Notes: generated from the letters alone by a model not told the origin. Counted from the first letter of the stretch, positions 41,305-50,824 are shown. The stretch: 64,000 nucleotides of DNA from Acidobacteriota bacterium (GCA_004299485.1 SCQP01000012.1:1-64000), one strand, 5' to 3'. Translations and numbers: made by a program.

Positions 41305-42429
41305 ATGGCCAAAGGGGTAGTGATCGTAGTCGGGGCAGGCATTGTGGGAGCGGCCTGTGCCGATGCCTGCGCCCGCGCCGGTTACGAAGTGACGGTCTGC
41401 GAAGCGGCGGGCATTGGCGGTGGGGCAACGGCGGCGGGGATGGGGCATCTGGTGGTGATGGATGACTCGGAGGCGCAGTTTGCGCTGACGGACCGCTCGC
41501 AACGGCTGTGGCGGACGCTGGCGCCGAAGCTGCCGGCAGCGGCCGAATTTGCGTCGAGCGGAACCATCTGGGTGGCGGCGGACGCGGAGGAGATGACCGC
41601 GGTTGAACAGAAGCATGCCTACTATGGCGAGCGCGGCATTGAGACAACGATTCTGGATGCGGCGGCGCTGGCCCGTGAAGAACCGAACCTGCGGGGCGGT
41701 CTCGCCGGGGGCTTGCTGGTTGCCAGCGACTGCGTCGTATATCCGCCGGTGGCGGCGGAGTTTCTGCTCGAACGTTCGGGCGCGACGATCAAAATGGGCG
41801 AGCCAGTGGTGGCGCTGGGCCAGGGTGAAGTGCGCTTTCGCAGCGGGGCGGCGCTGCAGGCCGACGTTATCGTGAATGCCGCGGGGATGGCGGCGGGCCG
41901 GCTGACGCCGGGGCTGCCGATCCGCGCGCGCAAAGGACATTTGCTGATTACCGACCGCTATCCCGGCTGGGTGCGGCATCAATTGGTGGAGCTGGGCTAC
42001 CTCAAGAGCGCGCATTCGCAGGATGGCGACTCAGTAGCGTTCAACGCGCAGCCGCGGCCGACGGGGCAGGTTCTGATTGGGTCGTCGCGGCAATTTGGGG
42101 TAACCGATGCGGCCGTGGACCGGGCGATGCTGGCACGGATGCTGCGGCGCGCGGAGCAATACATGCCGGCACTGGCGGGGCTGAGTGCGATCCGCACCTG
42201 GACGGGCGTGCGCGCGGCGACGCCCGATGGCCTGCCGCTCATCGGGCCTGCACGCGAGGATGCCACGGTGCTGGTCGCCTCAGGCCACGAGGGCTTGGGC
42301 ATCACCACGGCGCTGGTGACGGGCGAGCTGATCGCGGCCATTCTCACCGGCGGGGCGTCGGCGATTCCGCCCGAGCCGTATTTGCCCACGCGCTTTCAGG
42401 AGACAGAAGCTTATGGTCATCACGGTTGA
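41305..42429 (+). CDS. FAD-dependent D-hydroxyproline dehydrogenase subunit (DAO family)
   Basis: 374 residues of the D-amino-acid oxidase/glycine oxidase fold. The N-terminal VVGAGIVGAACADACARAG binds FAD, and IRTWTGVRAATPDGLPLIGPA and GHEGLGITTALVTGELIA close the FAD site. It oxidises cis-4-hydroxy-D-proline to pyrroline-4-hydroxy-2-carboxylate, passing electrons to the ferredoxin/flavoprotein encoded next. Its stop overlaps the next start by 17 bases. Confidence 0.9.
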   Translation: MAKGVVIVVGAGIVGAACADACARAGYEVTVCEAAGIGGGATAAGMGHLVVMDDSEAQFALTDRSQRLWRTLAPKLPAAAEFASSGTIWVAADAEEMTAVEQKHAYYGERGIETTILDAAALAREEPNLRGGLAGGLLVASDCVVYPPVAAEFLLERSGATIKMGEPVVALGQGEVRFRSGAALQADVIVNAAGMAAGRLTPGLPIRARKGHLLITDRYPGWVRHQLVELGYLKSAHSQDGDSVAFNAQPRPTGQVLIGSSRQFGVTDAAVDRAMLARMLRRAEQYMPALAGLSAIRTWTGVRAATPDGLPLIGPAREDATVLVASGHEGLGITTALVTGELIAAILTGGASAIPPEPYLPTRFQETEAYGHHG

Positions 42430-43876
42430 CGGCCAGCCGGTCGAGGTGCAGCGGGGCGTGAGCGTGGCCGCGGCGGTGTCGGCGGCCAAAGGGTACACGC
42501 GACGTTCGGTTTGTGGGGAAGCGCGCGGGCCGCTGTGCGGCATGGGGATTTGCTTCGAGTGCCGGGTGACGATCGATGGGCACGCGCAGCAGCGGAGCTG
42601 CCAGATTCCCGCGGCGGCGGGGATGCAGATTGCGACTGAGGTTGTAATCGAGCGGCCGGCGGCGAGCGTGGGACACGGGCGGCGCGCGGCGGATGTGGTG
42701 GTGGTGGGCGCGGGGCCGGCGGGATTGGCGGCGGCGACGGCGGTGGTGCGTGGCGGGCAGCGGGCGATTCTGATTGACGACAATCCCGCGGTGGGCGGGC
42801 AGATTTGGCGCGCGGGGGGCGTGCCGGTGGCGCCGAGCATTGAGCTGCACTGCCAGACGCGGGTGGTCGATCAGCCGGCGCCGGGCGTGCTGCGGGCGGA
42901 AAACCCGGATGGCATTATAGATTTCAGTTACCGCAAGCTCGTGCTCGCCACGGGTGCGCGCGAGCGGTTTCTGCCGTTTCCGGGCTGGACGTTGCCGCGT
43001 GTGCTGGGCGCGGGCGGTCTGCAAGCGATGGTGAAAGCGGGCCTGCCGATTGCGGGCAAGCGCGTCGTGGTCGCCGGCACCGGTCCGCTGCTGCCGCTGG
43101 TGGCGGCATACTTGCGGCAGCACGGCGCCAAAATCATTGCTATCGCCGAGCAGCAGCAGGCGCCTCTCCTGATGAAATTTCTTTCGGCGCTGCCGCCGAA
43201 AAAGATCCTCGAGCTGATGAAAATGGCGCCGGCGCTGGCGGGCGTGCCGGTGTGGAGCTCGACCTGGCCGGCAGAGGCGTACGCCGGCGGCGTTACGCTG
43301 AACCGCTGGGGCAAGCTGAAGAAGATCGCCTGTGACTACGTGGCGTGCGGGTTTCATCTCATTCCGAACACGGAACTGGCGCGGATGCTGGGTTGCGCGA
43401 TGCAGAACGGCTGCGTGGTGGTGAACGAGCGGCAGGAGACCAACGTCGCCGATGTGTACTGCGCCGGCGAGCCGACGGGCGTGGGTGGCGTGGAGCTGGC
43501 CGAAGCCGAAGGCGCGATCGCGGGCACCGCGGCGGCGGGACAGGGGCCAAGTAAAAAGTTGCTGAAGCAGAGGGAGCGCTATCGGCGCTTTGCCGACCGG
43601 CTGGACGAAGTCTGCGCGCTGCGGCCGGAGCTGCGCGATCTTCCGCGGGCCGATACCGTTGTCTGCCGCTGCGAAGACGTGACCTATGGGCAGCTCACCG
43701 CGCAGCCGGATACGCGCGCGGCGAAGTTGCTGACGCGCTGCGGCATGGGTCCGTGCCAGGCGCGGGTGTGCGGGCCGGCGTGCGAGTTTTTGCTGGGGTG
43801 GTCAGCGCCCGCGGTGCGGCCGCCGGTGTTTCCGGCGCGGGTGGCGGCGTTCAGTGCGAGCGCGAGCCGGGAGTAG
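42413..43876 (+). CDS. Fused 2Fe-2S / FAD-NAD(P) oxidoreductase / BFD-type subunit of D-hydroxyproline dehydrogenase
   Basis: 487 residues with three parts. Residues 1-85 are a ferredoxin-like 2Fe-2S domain with Cys in SVCGEARGPLCGMGICFECR and QRSC. The centre is a pyridine nucleotide-disulfide oxidoreductase (VVVVGAGPAGLAAATAVV, LVLATGARERFLPFPGW, VYCAGEPTGVGG). The C-terminus (CRCEDVTYGQL, RCGMGPCQARVCGP) is a BFD-like 2Fe-2S domain. In many organisms these are separate small and large subunits; here they form one chain. It likely takes electrons from the preceding FAD subunit. The substrate assignment rests on the cluster. Confidence 0.9.
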   Translation: MVITVDGQPVEVQRGVSVAAAVSAAKGYTRRSVCGEARGPLCGMGICFECRVTIDGHAQQRSCQIPAAAGMQIATEVVIERPAASVGHGRRAADVVVVGAGPAGLAAATAVVRGGQRAILIDDNPAVGGQIWRAGGVPVAPSIELHCQTRVVDQPAPGVLRAENPDGIIDFSYRKLVLATGARERFLPFPGWTLPRVLGAGGLQAMVKAGLPIAGKRVVVAGTGPLLPLVAAYLRQHGAKIIAIAEQQQAPLLMKFLSALPPKKILELMKMAPALAGVPVWSSTWPAEAYAGGVTLNRWGKLKKIACDYVACGFHLIPNTELARMLGCAMQNGCVVVNERQETNVADVYCAGEPTGVGGVELAEAEGAIAGTAAAGQGPSKKLLKQRERYRRFADRLDEVCALRPELRDLPRADTVVCRCEDVTYGQLTAQPDTRAAKLLTRCGMGPCQARVCGPACEFLLGWSAPAVRPPVFPARVAAFSASASRE

Positions 43877-43904
43877 GGCGCGGGCGGCTATTCTGACGGC
43901 AAGC

Positions 43905-43991
43905 ATGGCCGAGAAACGCGAGCACCTCAAGAACGCGCCCATCGAGGAGGCAATCATCGAGTTCAGGGTGCGGCCGCGGGAGGGCCTGCCT
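43905..43991 (+). pseudogene. Remnant of a TIGR04255-family gene (N-terminus only)
   Basis: ATG 43905 starts MAEKREHLKNAPIEEAIIEF, the characteristic beginning of TIGR04255 proteins (normally around 250 residues). After about 28 codons the similarity ends; the following sequence makes sense only in another frame as a different protein. An internal deletion has probably joined this stub to the next gene. Confidence 0.5.
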
Positions 43992-44041
43992 CGGCCCAGA
44001 CGGCGGGCAGCAGCTACGCGGCCGATGAACTGGCGTCGCTG

Positions 44042-44434
44042 TTGTGCAACGCCCTGGTGCATTGGGCGCCGACGGCCAGTCTCGGCGCGACGCTGCAGGA
44101 GCTCGAGGAAGCTCGCACCGACGCTTCAGTTCCCGATTGGTCTGACGACGGCGACGAGCCTATGTCTGCCGCCGGATATGCTCAAGCGCGGCGGCTAGTC
44201 ACCGCCCTGTTGCCGTGGGGACCACGGCCCGATATTTCGACGGAACCTAATGGCGAGCCCGCGTTTGACTGGAACTTCGGACCGGACCGCTGGCTGGTAG
44301 CCAGCATTGACGGCGTCGGGCGAATCAATTTTGCGAGCCGGCAGGGCTTGGAGCGGCTCGGCGGCACGACCTATTTCTTCGGCTCAGCGCCTTCGCGCAT
44401 CGTTTCGATCCTTGCCGAACTGCAGCGTGCGTAG
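44042..44434 (+). CDS. Hypothetical protein, N-terminally truncated
   Basis: 130 residues from TTG 44042. The frame is open upstream to 43877 but without ATG or GTG; sensible coding (AQTAGSSYAADELASLL) begins near 43995, at the junction with the TIGR04255 stub. Contains NFGPDRWLVASIDGVGRINF. No family recognised. It is likely the surviving 3' part of the gene that followed the TIGR04255 gene in an intact island. Confidence 0.5.
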   Translation: MCNALVHWAPTASLGATLQELEEARTDASVPDWSDDGDEPMSAAGYAQARRLVTALLPWGPRPDISTEPNGEPAFDWNFGPDRWLVASIDGVGRINFASRQGLERLGGTTYFFGSAPSRIVSILAELQRA

Positions 44435-44497
44435 CGTGCCCCCTGGGAGCTCGGCGCGGCTGGTCTCGCTACCCGCTATCTGCACCACGCGAAGCAG

Positions 44498-44914
44498 TTG
44501 CGGTCGCCGGTGCCACACCGGGAATTCATGCCGCGCAAGGGCGAGGTTTCGGTGGCTCACATTTTCGGCCTGGCCGAGGAGGAGGTCTGGGCTGTCGGCC
44601 AGCACACGTTGAGCGTGAGCACGGGCCGCACCCAGGTGCGCGGTCGTGCCGACCTACCGGTTGCTGCCGTCCGGGGTGTCAGCTTGCGTGCGGCGCGCGA
44701 CGACGTCGGGTTCGAGCGACATAGCGCCATCACCGGCTGGCCCGGCGGTGATGATGCCGATGTGCGCCATAAAGAACTCGCCAAGGAGCTGGCGATGGTT
44801 GCGAAGCTCGTTATCCGATATCGGCGACCAGAGCGTTGGCCTCATGAATTTCGGCGGCGTGCTGGCAGTTCCAATCTCGGAGGTACCGATGCGACGCGGA
44901 TCAAGTGCCTATAA
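44498..44914 (+). CDS. Hypothetical protein associated with TIGR04255 island
   Basis: 138 residues from TTG 44498; the frame is open back to the TAG at 44432 (ELGAAGLATRYLHHAKQLR) but has no canonical start there. The sequence REFMPRKGEVSVAHIFGLAE, then DVGFERHSAITGW looks coding. The last ~35 residues are Arg-rich and may be frameshifted. With its neighbour it forms a poorly preserved accessory segment. Confidence 0.45.
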   Translation: MRSPVPHREFMPRKGEVSVAHIFGLAEEEVWAVGQHTLSVSTGRTQVRGRADLPVAAVRGVSLRAARDDVGFERHSAITGWPGGDDADVRHKELAKELAMVAKLVIRYRRPERWPHEFRRRAGSSNLGGTDATRIKCL

Positions 44915-44921
44915 TGCAGCT

Positions 44922-45170
44922 ATGCTGTCGCGCGATACGAGCCCGGAGATGGAGCAGCGCCAGATTGAGCGCTGGCGGCAGATGACGGCGGCGGAAAAGC
45001 TGCGGCTGGTGGGCATGCTGCGCGCGAGCGTGCTGCAGCTTGCGGGCACCGGCGTGCGAATGCGGTTTCCGGAGGCGGGGGAGCGGGAAGTGTTTTTGCG
45101 GGTGGCTGAGCTGGCGCTGGGCCCGGCGCTGGCGCGCAAGGCCTATCCGGAGATCGACTGGCCGGCATGA
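44922..45170 (+). CDS. Small helical protein paired with a nucleotidyltransferase
   Basis: 82 residues from ATG 44922. The sequence [21 protein letters not shown] followed by helical segments and AYPEIDWPA is the type of short partner protein often found directly upstream of AbiEii-like nucleotidyltransferases. It overlaps the next gene's ATG by four bases, so the two are coupled. It may act as antitoxin or accessory factor; this is inferred from position only. Confidence 0.65.
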   Translation: MLSRDTSPEMEQRQIERWRQMTAAEKLRLVGMLRASVLQLAGTGVRMRFPEAGEREVFLRVAELALGPALARKAYPEIDWPA

Positions 45171-45736
45171 ACGCACAGGCCGACGATACGCCGCGGATCG
45201 CGGTGCAAGTGGCCGCCGCGCTGGAGGCGAGCGGAATCCGGTACGTCATTGGGGGCTCGGTGGCGAGCTCGATCGCGGGGGAACCACGTTCGACGCTGGA
45301 TATCGACATCGCGGTCGAGCTAAGCGAGTCGGCGCTCGTGCGGCTGACCGCCGCGCTCGGGCCGGATTTTTACTTGGATGGCGATGCCGCCCGGGCAGCG
45401 CTGCGGGCAAGGATCAGCTTCAACGCCATTCACATTGCCACCAGCGTCAAAGTCGATTTTTTTGCGATTCGCACTGCCTTTGAGCGGTTGCAGGCGGAGC
45501 GGCGGCAGCGGGTGCGGCTGACCAGCCCGGACGGATATGCGTACGTCTGTACGCCCGAGGACATCCTGCTGCAGAAGCTGCTGTGGTATCGGGCAGGGGG
45601 AGAGATTTCGGATCGGCAGTGGCGAGATGTTCTGGGGATTGTACGCGTGCAAGGTGCTCGGCTGGACCGCGGGTATCTGGGCGCACAGGCGGGCGAGGCC
45701 GGGGTGGGCGATCTGCTGGAGCGAGCGCTCGCTTGA
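45167..45736 (+). CDS. Nucleotidyltransferase (AbiEii/DUF6036-like, toxin-antitoxin type)
   Basis: 189 residues. [20 protein letters not shown] followed by LDIDIAV gives the GGS...DxD catalytic motif of the nucleotidyltransferase superfamily; [12 protein letters not shown] supplies the third acidic residue and [14 protein letters not shown] is a conserved later block. Such proteins transfer NMP groups to tRNA or proteins in AbiE-type toxin systems. It forms a two-gene unit with the small protein upstream. Confidence 0.78.
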   Translation: MNAQADDTPRIAVQVAAALEASGIRYVIGGSVASSIAGEPRSTLDIDIAVELSESALVRLTAALGPDFYLDGDAARAALRARISFNAIHIATSVKVDFFAIRTAFERLQAERRQRVRLTSPDGYAYVCTPEDILLQKLLWYRAGGEISDRQWRDVLGIVRVQGARLDRGYLGAQAGEAGVGDLLERALA

Positions 45737-45742
45737 GTGGTC

Positions 45743-48115
45743 TCACTCGTGGCGGAGGGCTTCCACGGGGTTGACGCGGGCGGCGCGGCGGGCGGGGAGC
45801 CAGGCGGCGAGGAGAGCCACCGCGAGCAGGATGGCAATGCCGATGGCGAGGCTGGCGGGGTCGCCGGGGGAGACGTGGTAGAGGAGGGTGGCGAGCGAGC
45901 GGCCAGCGGCGTAGGCGGCGGCGCCGCCCACGATGGCGCCGATGACGGCCCAGCGCAGGGCGCGGCCGATGACCAGCGACGTGACGCCGGCGCGGGAGGA
46001 GCCCAGGGCAAGGCGGACGCCCATTTCCTGGGTGCGCTGGCTGACCCAGTAGCTGACGGTGCCGTAGATGCCAATGGCGGCGAGCGCGAGGGCGAGCAGG
46101 GCGGCGAGCTCGAGCACGAGCTCGAGGAAGCGCTGACTCGAGATTTCGCCTTGCATGATGCCGGTCATGGTCTGGGGGGTGAAAACAGCGTTGGGTGCGA
46201 GTGCGGCGACCAGGTGGCGTAGCGGTGGGGTGAGCGCGGCGGGATCGCCGTGGGCGCGGAGCACCAGGCTGTAGCCGCTCTGGGGGAACTGCACGCGCGA
46301 GAAGTAGGCGCGGCCAGCGGCGGAAAGCGGACCAGAATTGTCTTCGTGGACGTCGTGGGCGATGCCGATCACCGTCCAGGGGCCCTTGCGACCCGCCCAG
46401 TGCAGATTGAACTGCTTGCCGAGCGCGTTCTGGTCTGGCCACCACTGCGAGGCCAGCCGATGGCTCACGATGACGGCGCCGGGCGCATTCGCGGTGTCCG
46501 TGGCGGCGAAGGCGCGGCCGTGCAGCAGCGGGATCTGCATGGTGCGGAGATAACCGGGGGAAATCATCGCCAACTGCATTTGCCGGTCGTGGCCGTCGAG
46601 CAGGGCGGTCGTAAACATGGTTCCGGTATAGGGCAGAATGCTGGCGAGCGCGGCGGATTCGACGCCGGGCAGGGCGCGGGCGCGGTCGAGCATCTGCGTA
46701 TACAGCAGGTTCGAGGCGGCGTTGCTGGAAGCGGTGAACTGCTTCTGAGGGAGCATGACCTGGGCGGTGAGCAAGTGATTGGGGTTGAAGCCGGAGGGGC
46801 GTGCTTCGAGCTGCATGACGGTGCGAATGAGCAAGGCCGAAGAGACGGCGAGCACCAGGGCGAGGGCGACTTCAAAGGCAATCACGCTGCCGCGCAGGCG
46901 GCGGGGTGCGAGGGCGGATTGCTGCGAGGCGGCGAGGCTGTGGGCGGCGCGCCAGGCGGGGAGGAGGCTGCACAGCAGACCGGCGGCGATGCTGATGAGG
47001 GCGGCAAACAGAAGCGGGGCGGGCGAACCGGAGGGCGCGGAGGTCGACATCCAATAGGGCAGGTGGAGACCGGCCGTGGCATGCAGGGCGGCCCAGGCAA
47101 TCCACCAGGCGAGCACGCCCCCGGCGGTGCCGAGCGCCAGGCCTTCAAAGAGAATTTGGCGCAGGAGGCGGGCGCGGGAAGCCCCGAGGGCAAGGCGGAT
47201 AGCGAACTCCTGCCCGCGAACGGTGACACGGGCGAGCAGGACGCTGGCGACGTTGACGCAGGCCAACCACAGGAGGAGCAGCGCGGCGCCTTCGAGTAGT
47301 TTCGGGACCGCGCCGAGGTCGCGGTTCGCCGCCGCGAGGCTGGTCACGTCAAACGACAGCGGGCCCAGGTTGCTGCGCAACCGGGGATATTGCTGCGACA
47401 AGCGCGCCGCGAGCGCTGAGGCTTGCTGGGTGGCGGCGGCGGGCGTGATGCCCGGGCGGAGGCGTCCGATGGCGCCATACCTGCCGGCGAACATGCGTGT
47501 ATCGGGCGGGAGCGGCAGAAAAATATCAAGGCGGTTGCCGCCGCCGAGGAAGCTTGAAAAATCGGGCGAGACGACACCGACGATGCGGTGCGGGATGCCG
47601 TTGTAAGCGAGGGTCTGGCCAAGGGCGGAGGCGGCGCCGAAACGCTGACGGGCAAAGGGAGCGCTGACGATCATGACGGGCTCGGCGCCTTTACGGGTGT
47701 CGGCAGCGTTGAAGGCGCGGCCCTGGCTGGGGCCGATGCTGAGCGCGCGAAATAGGCTGGGCGCGGCCTGCAGCACGCTTTCTTTTTTCGCGGGGCCATG
47801 GCCGGTGATGACGCCGATGTCCCAGGAATAAAGGCCGACGCCGGCGAGGGTTGGGCTATGATCGGCGAGTTGCCGCATGGCAGGCTGCGATACGTTCAGG
47901 CCGTGCATTTGTGTGCCGTAGGCGCCGGTGATGGTGACCAACTGGTCGCTGTGGGGATACGGCAGCGGTTGCCAGAGCGCTGCGTACAGAGCGTTGAAGA
48001 TGGCGAAGCTGACGCCGAGGCCGATGGCCAGGGTGAGCAGCGCGGCCAGGCTGACGGCGGGAGCGCGCCTGAGGCTGCGCCAGCTCTCGCGGAACATGCG
48101 GGCTTCTATCTGCAT
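45743..48115 (-). CDS. ADOP-type MacB/FtsX ABC-transporter permease
   Basis: 790 residues from ATG 48115. The N-terminal segment MFRESWRSLRRAPAVSLAA and then LLTLAIGLGVSFAIFNAL are hallmarks of the acidobacterial duplicated orphan permease family. The order is: first TM helix, periplasmic MacB domain, FtsX block of three TM helices (~270-420), a second periplasmic domain and a second FtsX block, ending LPARRAARVNPVEALRHE. No ATPase gene is adjacent, as usual for ADOP. It is divergent from the kinase gene, with 41 bases between them. Confidence 0.92.
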   Translation of the reverse strand: MQIEARMFRESWRSLRRAPAVSLAALLTLAIGLGVSFAIFNALYAALWQPLPYPHSDQLVTITGAYGTQMHGLNVSQPAMRQLADHSPTLAGVGLYSWDIGVITGHGPAKKESVLQAAPSLFRALSIGPSQGRAFNAADTRKGAEPVMIVSAPFARQRFGAASALGQTLAYNGIPHRIVGVVSPDFSSFLGGGNRLDIFLPLPPDTRMFAGRYGAIGRLRPGITPAAATQQASALAARLSQQYPRLRSNLGPLSFDVTSLAAANRDLGAVPKLLEGAALLLLWLACVNVASVLLARVTVRGQEFAIRLALGASRARLLRQILFEGLALGTAGGVLAWWIAWAALHATAGLHLPYWMSTSAPSGSPAPLLFAALISIAAGLLCSLLPAWRAAHSLAASQQSALAPRRLRGSVIAFEVALALVLAVSSALLIRTVMQLEARPSGFNPNHLLTAQVMLPQKQFTASSNAASNLLYTQMLDRARALPGVESAALASILPYTGTMFTTALLDGHDRQMQLAMISPGYLRTMQIPLLHGRAFAATDTANAPGAVIVSHRLASQWWPDQNALGKQFNLHWAGRKGPWTVIGIAHDVHEDNSGPLSAAGRAYFSRVQFPQSGYSLVLRAHGDPAALTPPLRHLVAALAPNAVFTPQTMTGIMQGEISSQRFLELVLELAALLALALAAIGIYGTVSYWVSQRTQEMGVRLALGSSRAGVTSLVIGRALRWAVIGAIVGGAAAYAAGRSLATLLYHVSPGDPASLAIGIAILLAVALLAAWLPARRAARVNPVEALRHE

Positions 48116-48156
48116 GGCGACTCCCTGCGGCTGGTTTTCCCTGCTATTGTAGGGCG

Positions 48157-50802
48157 ATGCCGCTCGCAAACGGAATCGTGGCGGGACCGTACCGCATCGA
48201 GAGCCTCATTGGGACGGGAGGCATGGGGGAAGTGTATCGGGCCGAGGATACACGGCTGAAGCGGGCGGTGGCGCTGAAGCTGCTGCCCGCAGGGGTTGCG
48301 GACGACGCCAACCGGCTGGCGCGGTTTGAGCAGGAAGCGCGGGCGGTGGCGGCGCTGAACCATCCCAATATTCTGGCGATTTACGATTTTGGCGCGTACG
48401 AAGGACAGCCGTATCTGGTGGCCGAGCTGCTGGAGGGACAGTCGCTGCGGCAACGGCTGCAGTCTGGGCGCATCGGGCCGCGGAAGGTGGCGGAGTACGG
48501 CGCGGCGATTGCGCATGGGCTGGCGGTGGCGCATGCGCATGGATTCGTGCACCGCGACATCAAGCCGGAAAACATCTTTATTACCAAAGATGACCGGGTC
48601 AAGATTCTGGATTTTGGTTTGGCCAAGGCGGGAGCGGGGGTGAGCGCGCTGGCCGATCCGGAGGCGCCGACGATTGCCGCGGCGACGACGCCGGGCGCGG
48701 TGCTCGGAACGGTGGGTTACATGGCGCCGGAGCAGGCGCGGGGCGAGGCGACCGACGCGCGGTCGGATATTTTCAGCCTGGGGACGGTGCTGTATGAAAT
48801 GGCCAGCGGGCGGCGGGCGTTTAAGCGGGCTACCGGCGTCGAGACGCTGACGGCGATTCTCAATGATGAGCCGCCGGAGCTGGGGAGCTCGGATCGCGAG
48901 TTGCCGCCGGCGCTGACGCGGATTATTGAACGCTGTCTGGAGAAGGCGCCGGAGCGGCGGTTGCAGAGCGCGCAGGATTTGGCATTTGCGCTGGAGAACG
49001 CGACGGAGCAGGGGTCAGGGATCCGGGACCAGGGGGCGGGGGAAAGGGAAGAGGGAAAAGGGAAACGGGAAGAGGGAAAAGGGAAAAGGGGACGGGGGCG
49101 GCGGTGGGTTTGGTGGGTGACGCCGGCGGCGGTGGTGATTGCGGCGGCGGCGACGTGGTGGTTTGCGCGCGGAGGGGGGAACGCGGCGCCGATGCAGTTT
49201 ACGCAGCTCACCTTCCGGCAGGGGACGATCAACAACGCGCGCTACGAGCCAGGCGGCGGGGTGATGTACTCGGCGGCGTGGGATGGGGGGGCGCCGGAGA
49301 TTTTTGAGCTGCGCGCGGGCGATGAGCGGCCGCGGGCGCTGGGCGTGCCGGGAGCGCTGGCAGATGTCTCGAGCACGGGGCAACTGGCGGTGATCCAGAA
49401 CTGCACGCCCACATTTTTTACGGGCTGCCAGGGCACGCTGGCGCTGGCTTCGGGCGGAGCGGCGCGGCCGGTGGCGAACGATGCGTTTGCAGCGGCGTTT
49501 TCGCCCGCGGGGCAGTTGGCGGTGGTGCGTCAAGCCGGGGTGCGGGTGCAACTGGAATACCCGCTCGGCCACATCCTGTGGCAGGCGCCGCTGGGAGCGT
49601 TTATCGGGCCTGTGCGGTTTTCTCCCGATGGGCGGTCGATTGCCTTCCTGTTTTATCCCAACATTAGTGCCGATGGCGGAGGTGTAGAGGTCATTGCGGC
49701 AGCGGGAGGCCAGCCGCGGGTGCTGGCGCAGGGGTTTGCGTCGGTGGAGGGGTTGAGCTGGGAGGCGAATGGCCGCGCGGTAGAGGTGGCCGGGACGCGG
49801 CATGAGGATTCGGCCAATGCCATTCAGGAAATCACTCTCGCGGGAAAGGATCGCGTCGTCCAGCGCTACCCGTCGTCCATTCAATTGTTGGATCTGGAGC
49901 CAGGCGGAAAGATGCTGCTCGCGCGCGATGATTGGCGCGAGCAGATGCTGGGGCACTTTCCGGGGGATGCGGGCGTTCGTGATCTGACGTGGCAGGACTG
50001 GAGCACCGTGGACGCGATTACGCCCGACGGCAAGCAGGTGGTGTTTTGCGAATGCGGAGTGGGTGGCGGACCAGCGCTTTCTGCCTACATTCGTCCCACC
50101 GACGGCGGGCCGGCGGTGCGGCTGGGCGATGGATCGCCGCAGAGCGTGTCGCCGGACGGAAAGTACGTTCTGGCAGCCCTATTGGGAGGAGCGAACGCCA
50201 AGTTCGAGCTGCTGCCCACCGGTGTGGGTGCGATGACGACGGTGCCTTCCCAAGAGTTTCGACTGTTGACAGGGTTCTTCGTGCCCGGCAGGCGAGGCGT
50301 GATCCTGATCGGCCTGAAGAATGGCCAGGCACGGGCTTACTTGCAGCGACTGAAGAATGACCAACTCGATGGCGAGCCGGAAGTGTTCAGCGGCTCGGTG
50401 TTCCAGGGGGCGCCACCGGCGCCGGGCGGCGTGGGCGTTCCCATGAAAAGCGCGGCCGACCACAAGTGGTATATGTACCCGCTGCCGGGATCGGCGGGTG
50501 GGAGCGCACCGCGGTTGTTGCCCTGGAGTTTGGCGACGGGCGAGCGGGCGGTAGGCTGGTCGGCTGACGGGCGCAAGTTGTACGTGCAGGTCAACCACGG
50601 GATTACGGCGACGATTGTGGCGCTGGACAGCGCCACGGGCAAGCGCACGCCGGTGCTGAGCGTGACGCCGGCGGATCCAGCAGGGGTGACGAAGGCCCCC
50701 AAGGTGGAGATCACACCGGATGGCCGCTACTACGCCTACAGCGTCTCCCGCTTAAAGTCGTCGCTGATCGAAGCGCAGCCGGCGGGCGCGCGGCGCCGGT
50801 GA
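48157..50802 (+). CDS. Membrane Ser/Thr protein kinase with beta-propeller sensor domain
   Basis: 881 residues. The PknB-type kinase domain is residues ~12-275: IGTGGMGEVYRAEDTRLKRA (Gly loop), VALKLL (Lys), HRDIKPENIF (catalytic loop), ILDFGLAKAG (DFG) and GTVGYMAPEQARGE. Then an Arg/Glu/Gly/Lys-rich linker encoded by purine repeats, one TM helix (~307-325) and an extracytoplasmic WD40/TolB-like beta-propeller. These kinases are abundant in acidobacteria. The divergent ADOP permease is a common neighbour and possible functional partner. Confidence 0.93.
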   Translation: MPLANGIVAGPYRIESLIGTGGMGEVYRAEDTRLKRAVALKLLPAGVADDANRLARFEQEARAVAALNHPNILAIYDFGAYEGQPYLVAELLEGQSLRQRLQSGRIGPRKVAEYGAAIAHGLAVAHAHGFVHRDIKPENIFITKDDRVKILDFGLAKAGAGVSALADPEAPTIAAATTPGAVLGTVGYMAPEQARGEATDARSDIFSLGTVLYEMASGRRAFKRATGVETLTAILNDEPPELGSSDRELPPALTRIIERCLEKAPERRLQSAQDLAFALENATEQGSGIRDQGAGEREEGKGKREEGKGKRGRGRRWVWWVTPAAVVIAAAATWWFARGGGNAAPMQFTQLTFRQGTINNARYEPGGGVMYSAAWDGGAPEIFELRAGDERPRALGVPGALADVSSTGQLAVIQNCTPTFFTGCQGTLALASGGAARPVANDAFAAAFSPAGQLAVVRQAGVRVQLEYPLGHILWQAPLGAFIGPVRFSPDGRSIAFLFYPNISADGGGVEVIAAAGGQPRVLAQGFASVEGLSWEANGRAVEVAGTRHEDSANAIQEITLAGKDRVVQRYPSSIQLLDLEPGGKMLLARDDWREQMLGHFPGDAGVRDLTWQDWSTVDAITPDGKQVVFCECGVGGGPALSAYIRPTDGGPAVRLGDGSPQSVSPDGKYVLAALLGGANAKFELLPTGVGAMTTVPSQEFRLLTGFFVPGRRGVILIGLKNGQARAYLQRLKNDQLDGEPEVFSGSVFQGAPPAPGGVGVPMKSAADHKWYMYPLPGSAGGSAPRLLPWSLATGERAVGWSADGRKLYVQVNHGITATIVALDSATGKRTPVLSVTPADPAGVTKAPKVEITPDGRYYAYSVSRLKSSLIEAQPAGARRR
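49010..49096 (+). repeat. G-rich and GGGAAAAGGG tract inside the kinase gene
   Basis: CAGGGGTCAGGG-like words (49010-49035) followed by GGGAAGAGGGAAAAGGGAAA-type units encode the juxtamembrane linker (GEREEGKGKREEGKGKRG). The same words occur elsewhere in the window between genes. Confidence 0.7.
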
Positions 50803-50824
50803 TATCATTGATGTCATCGGTATT

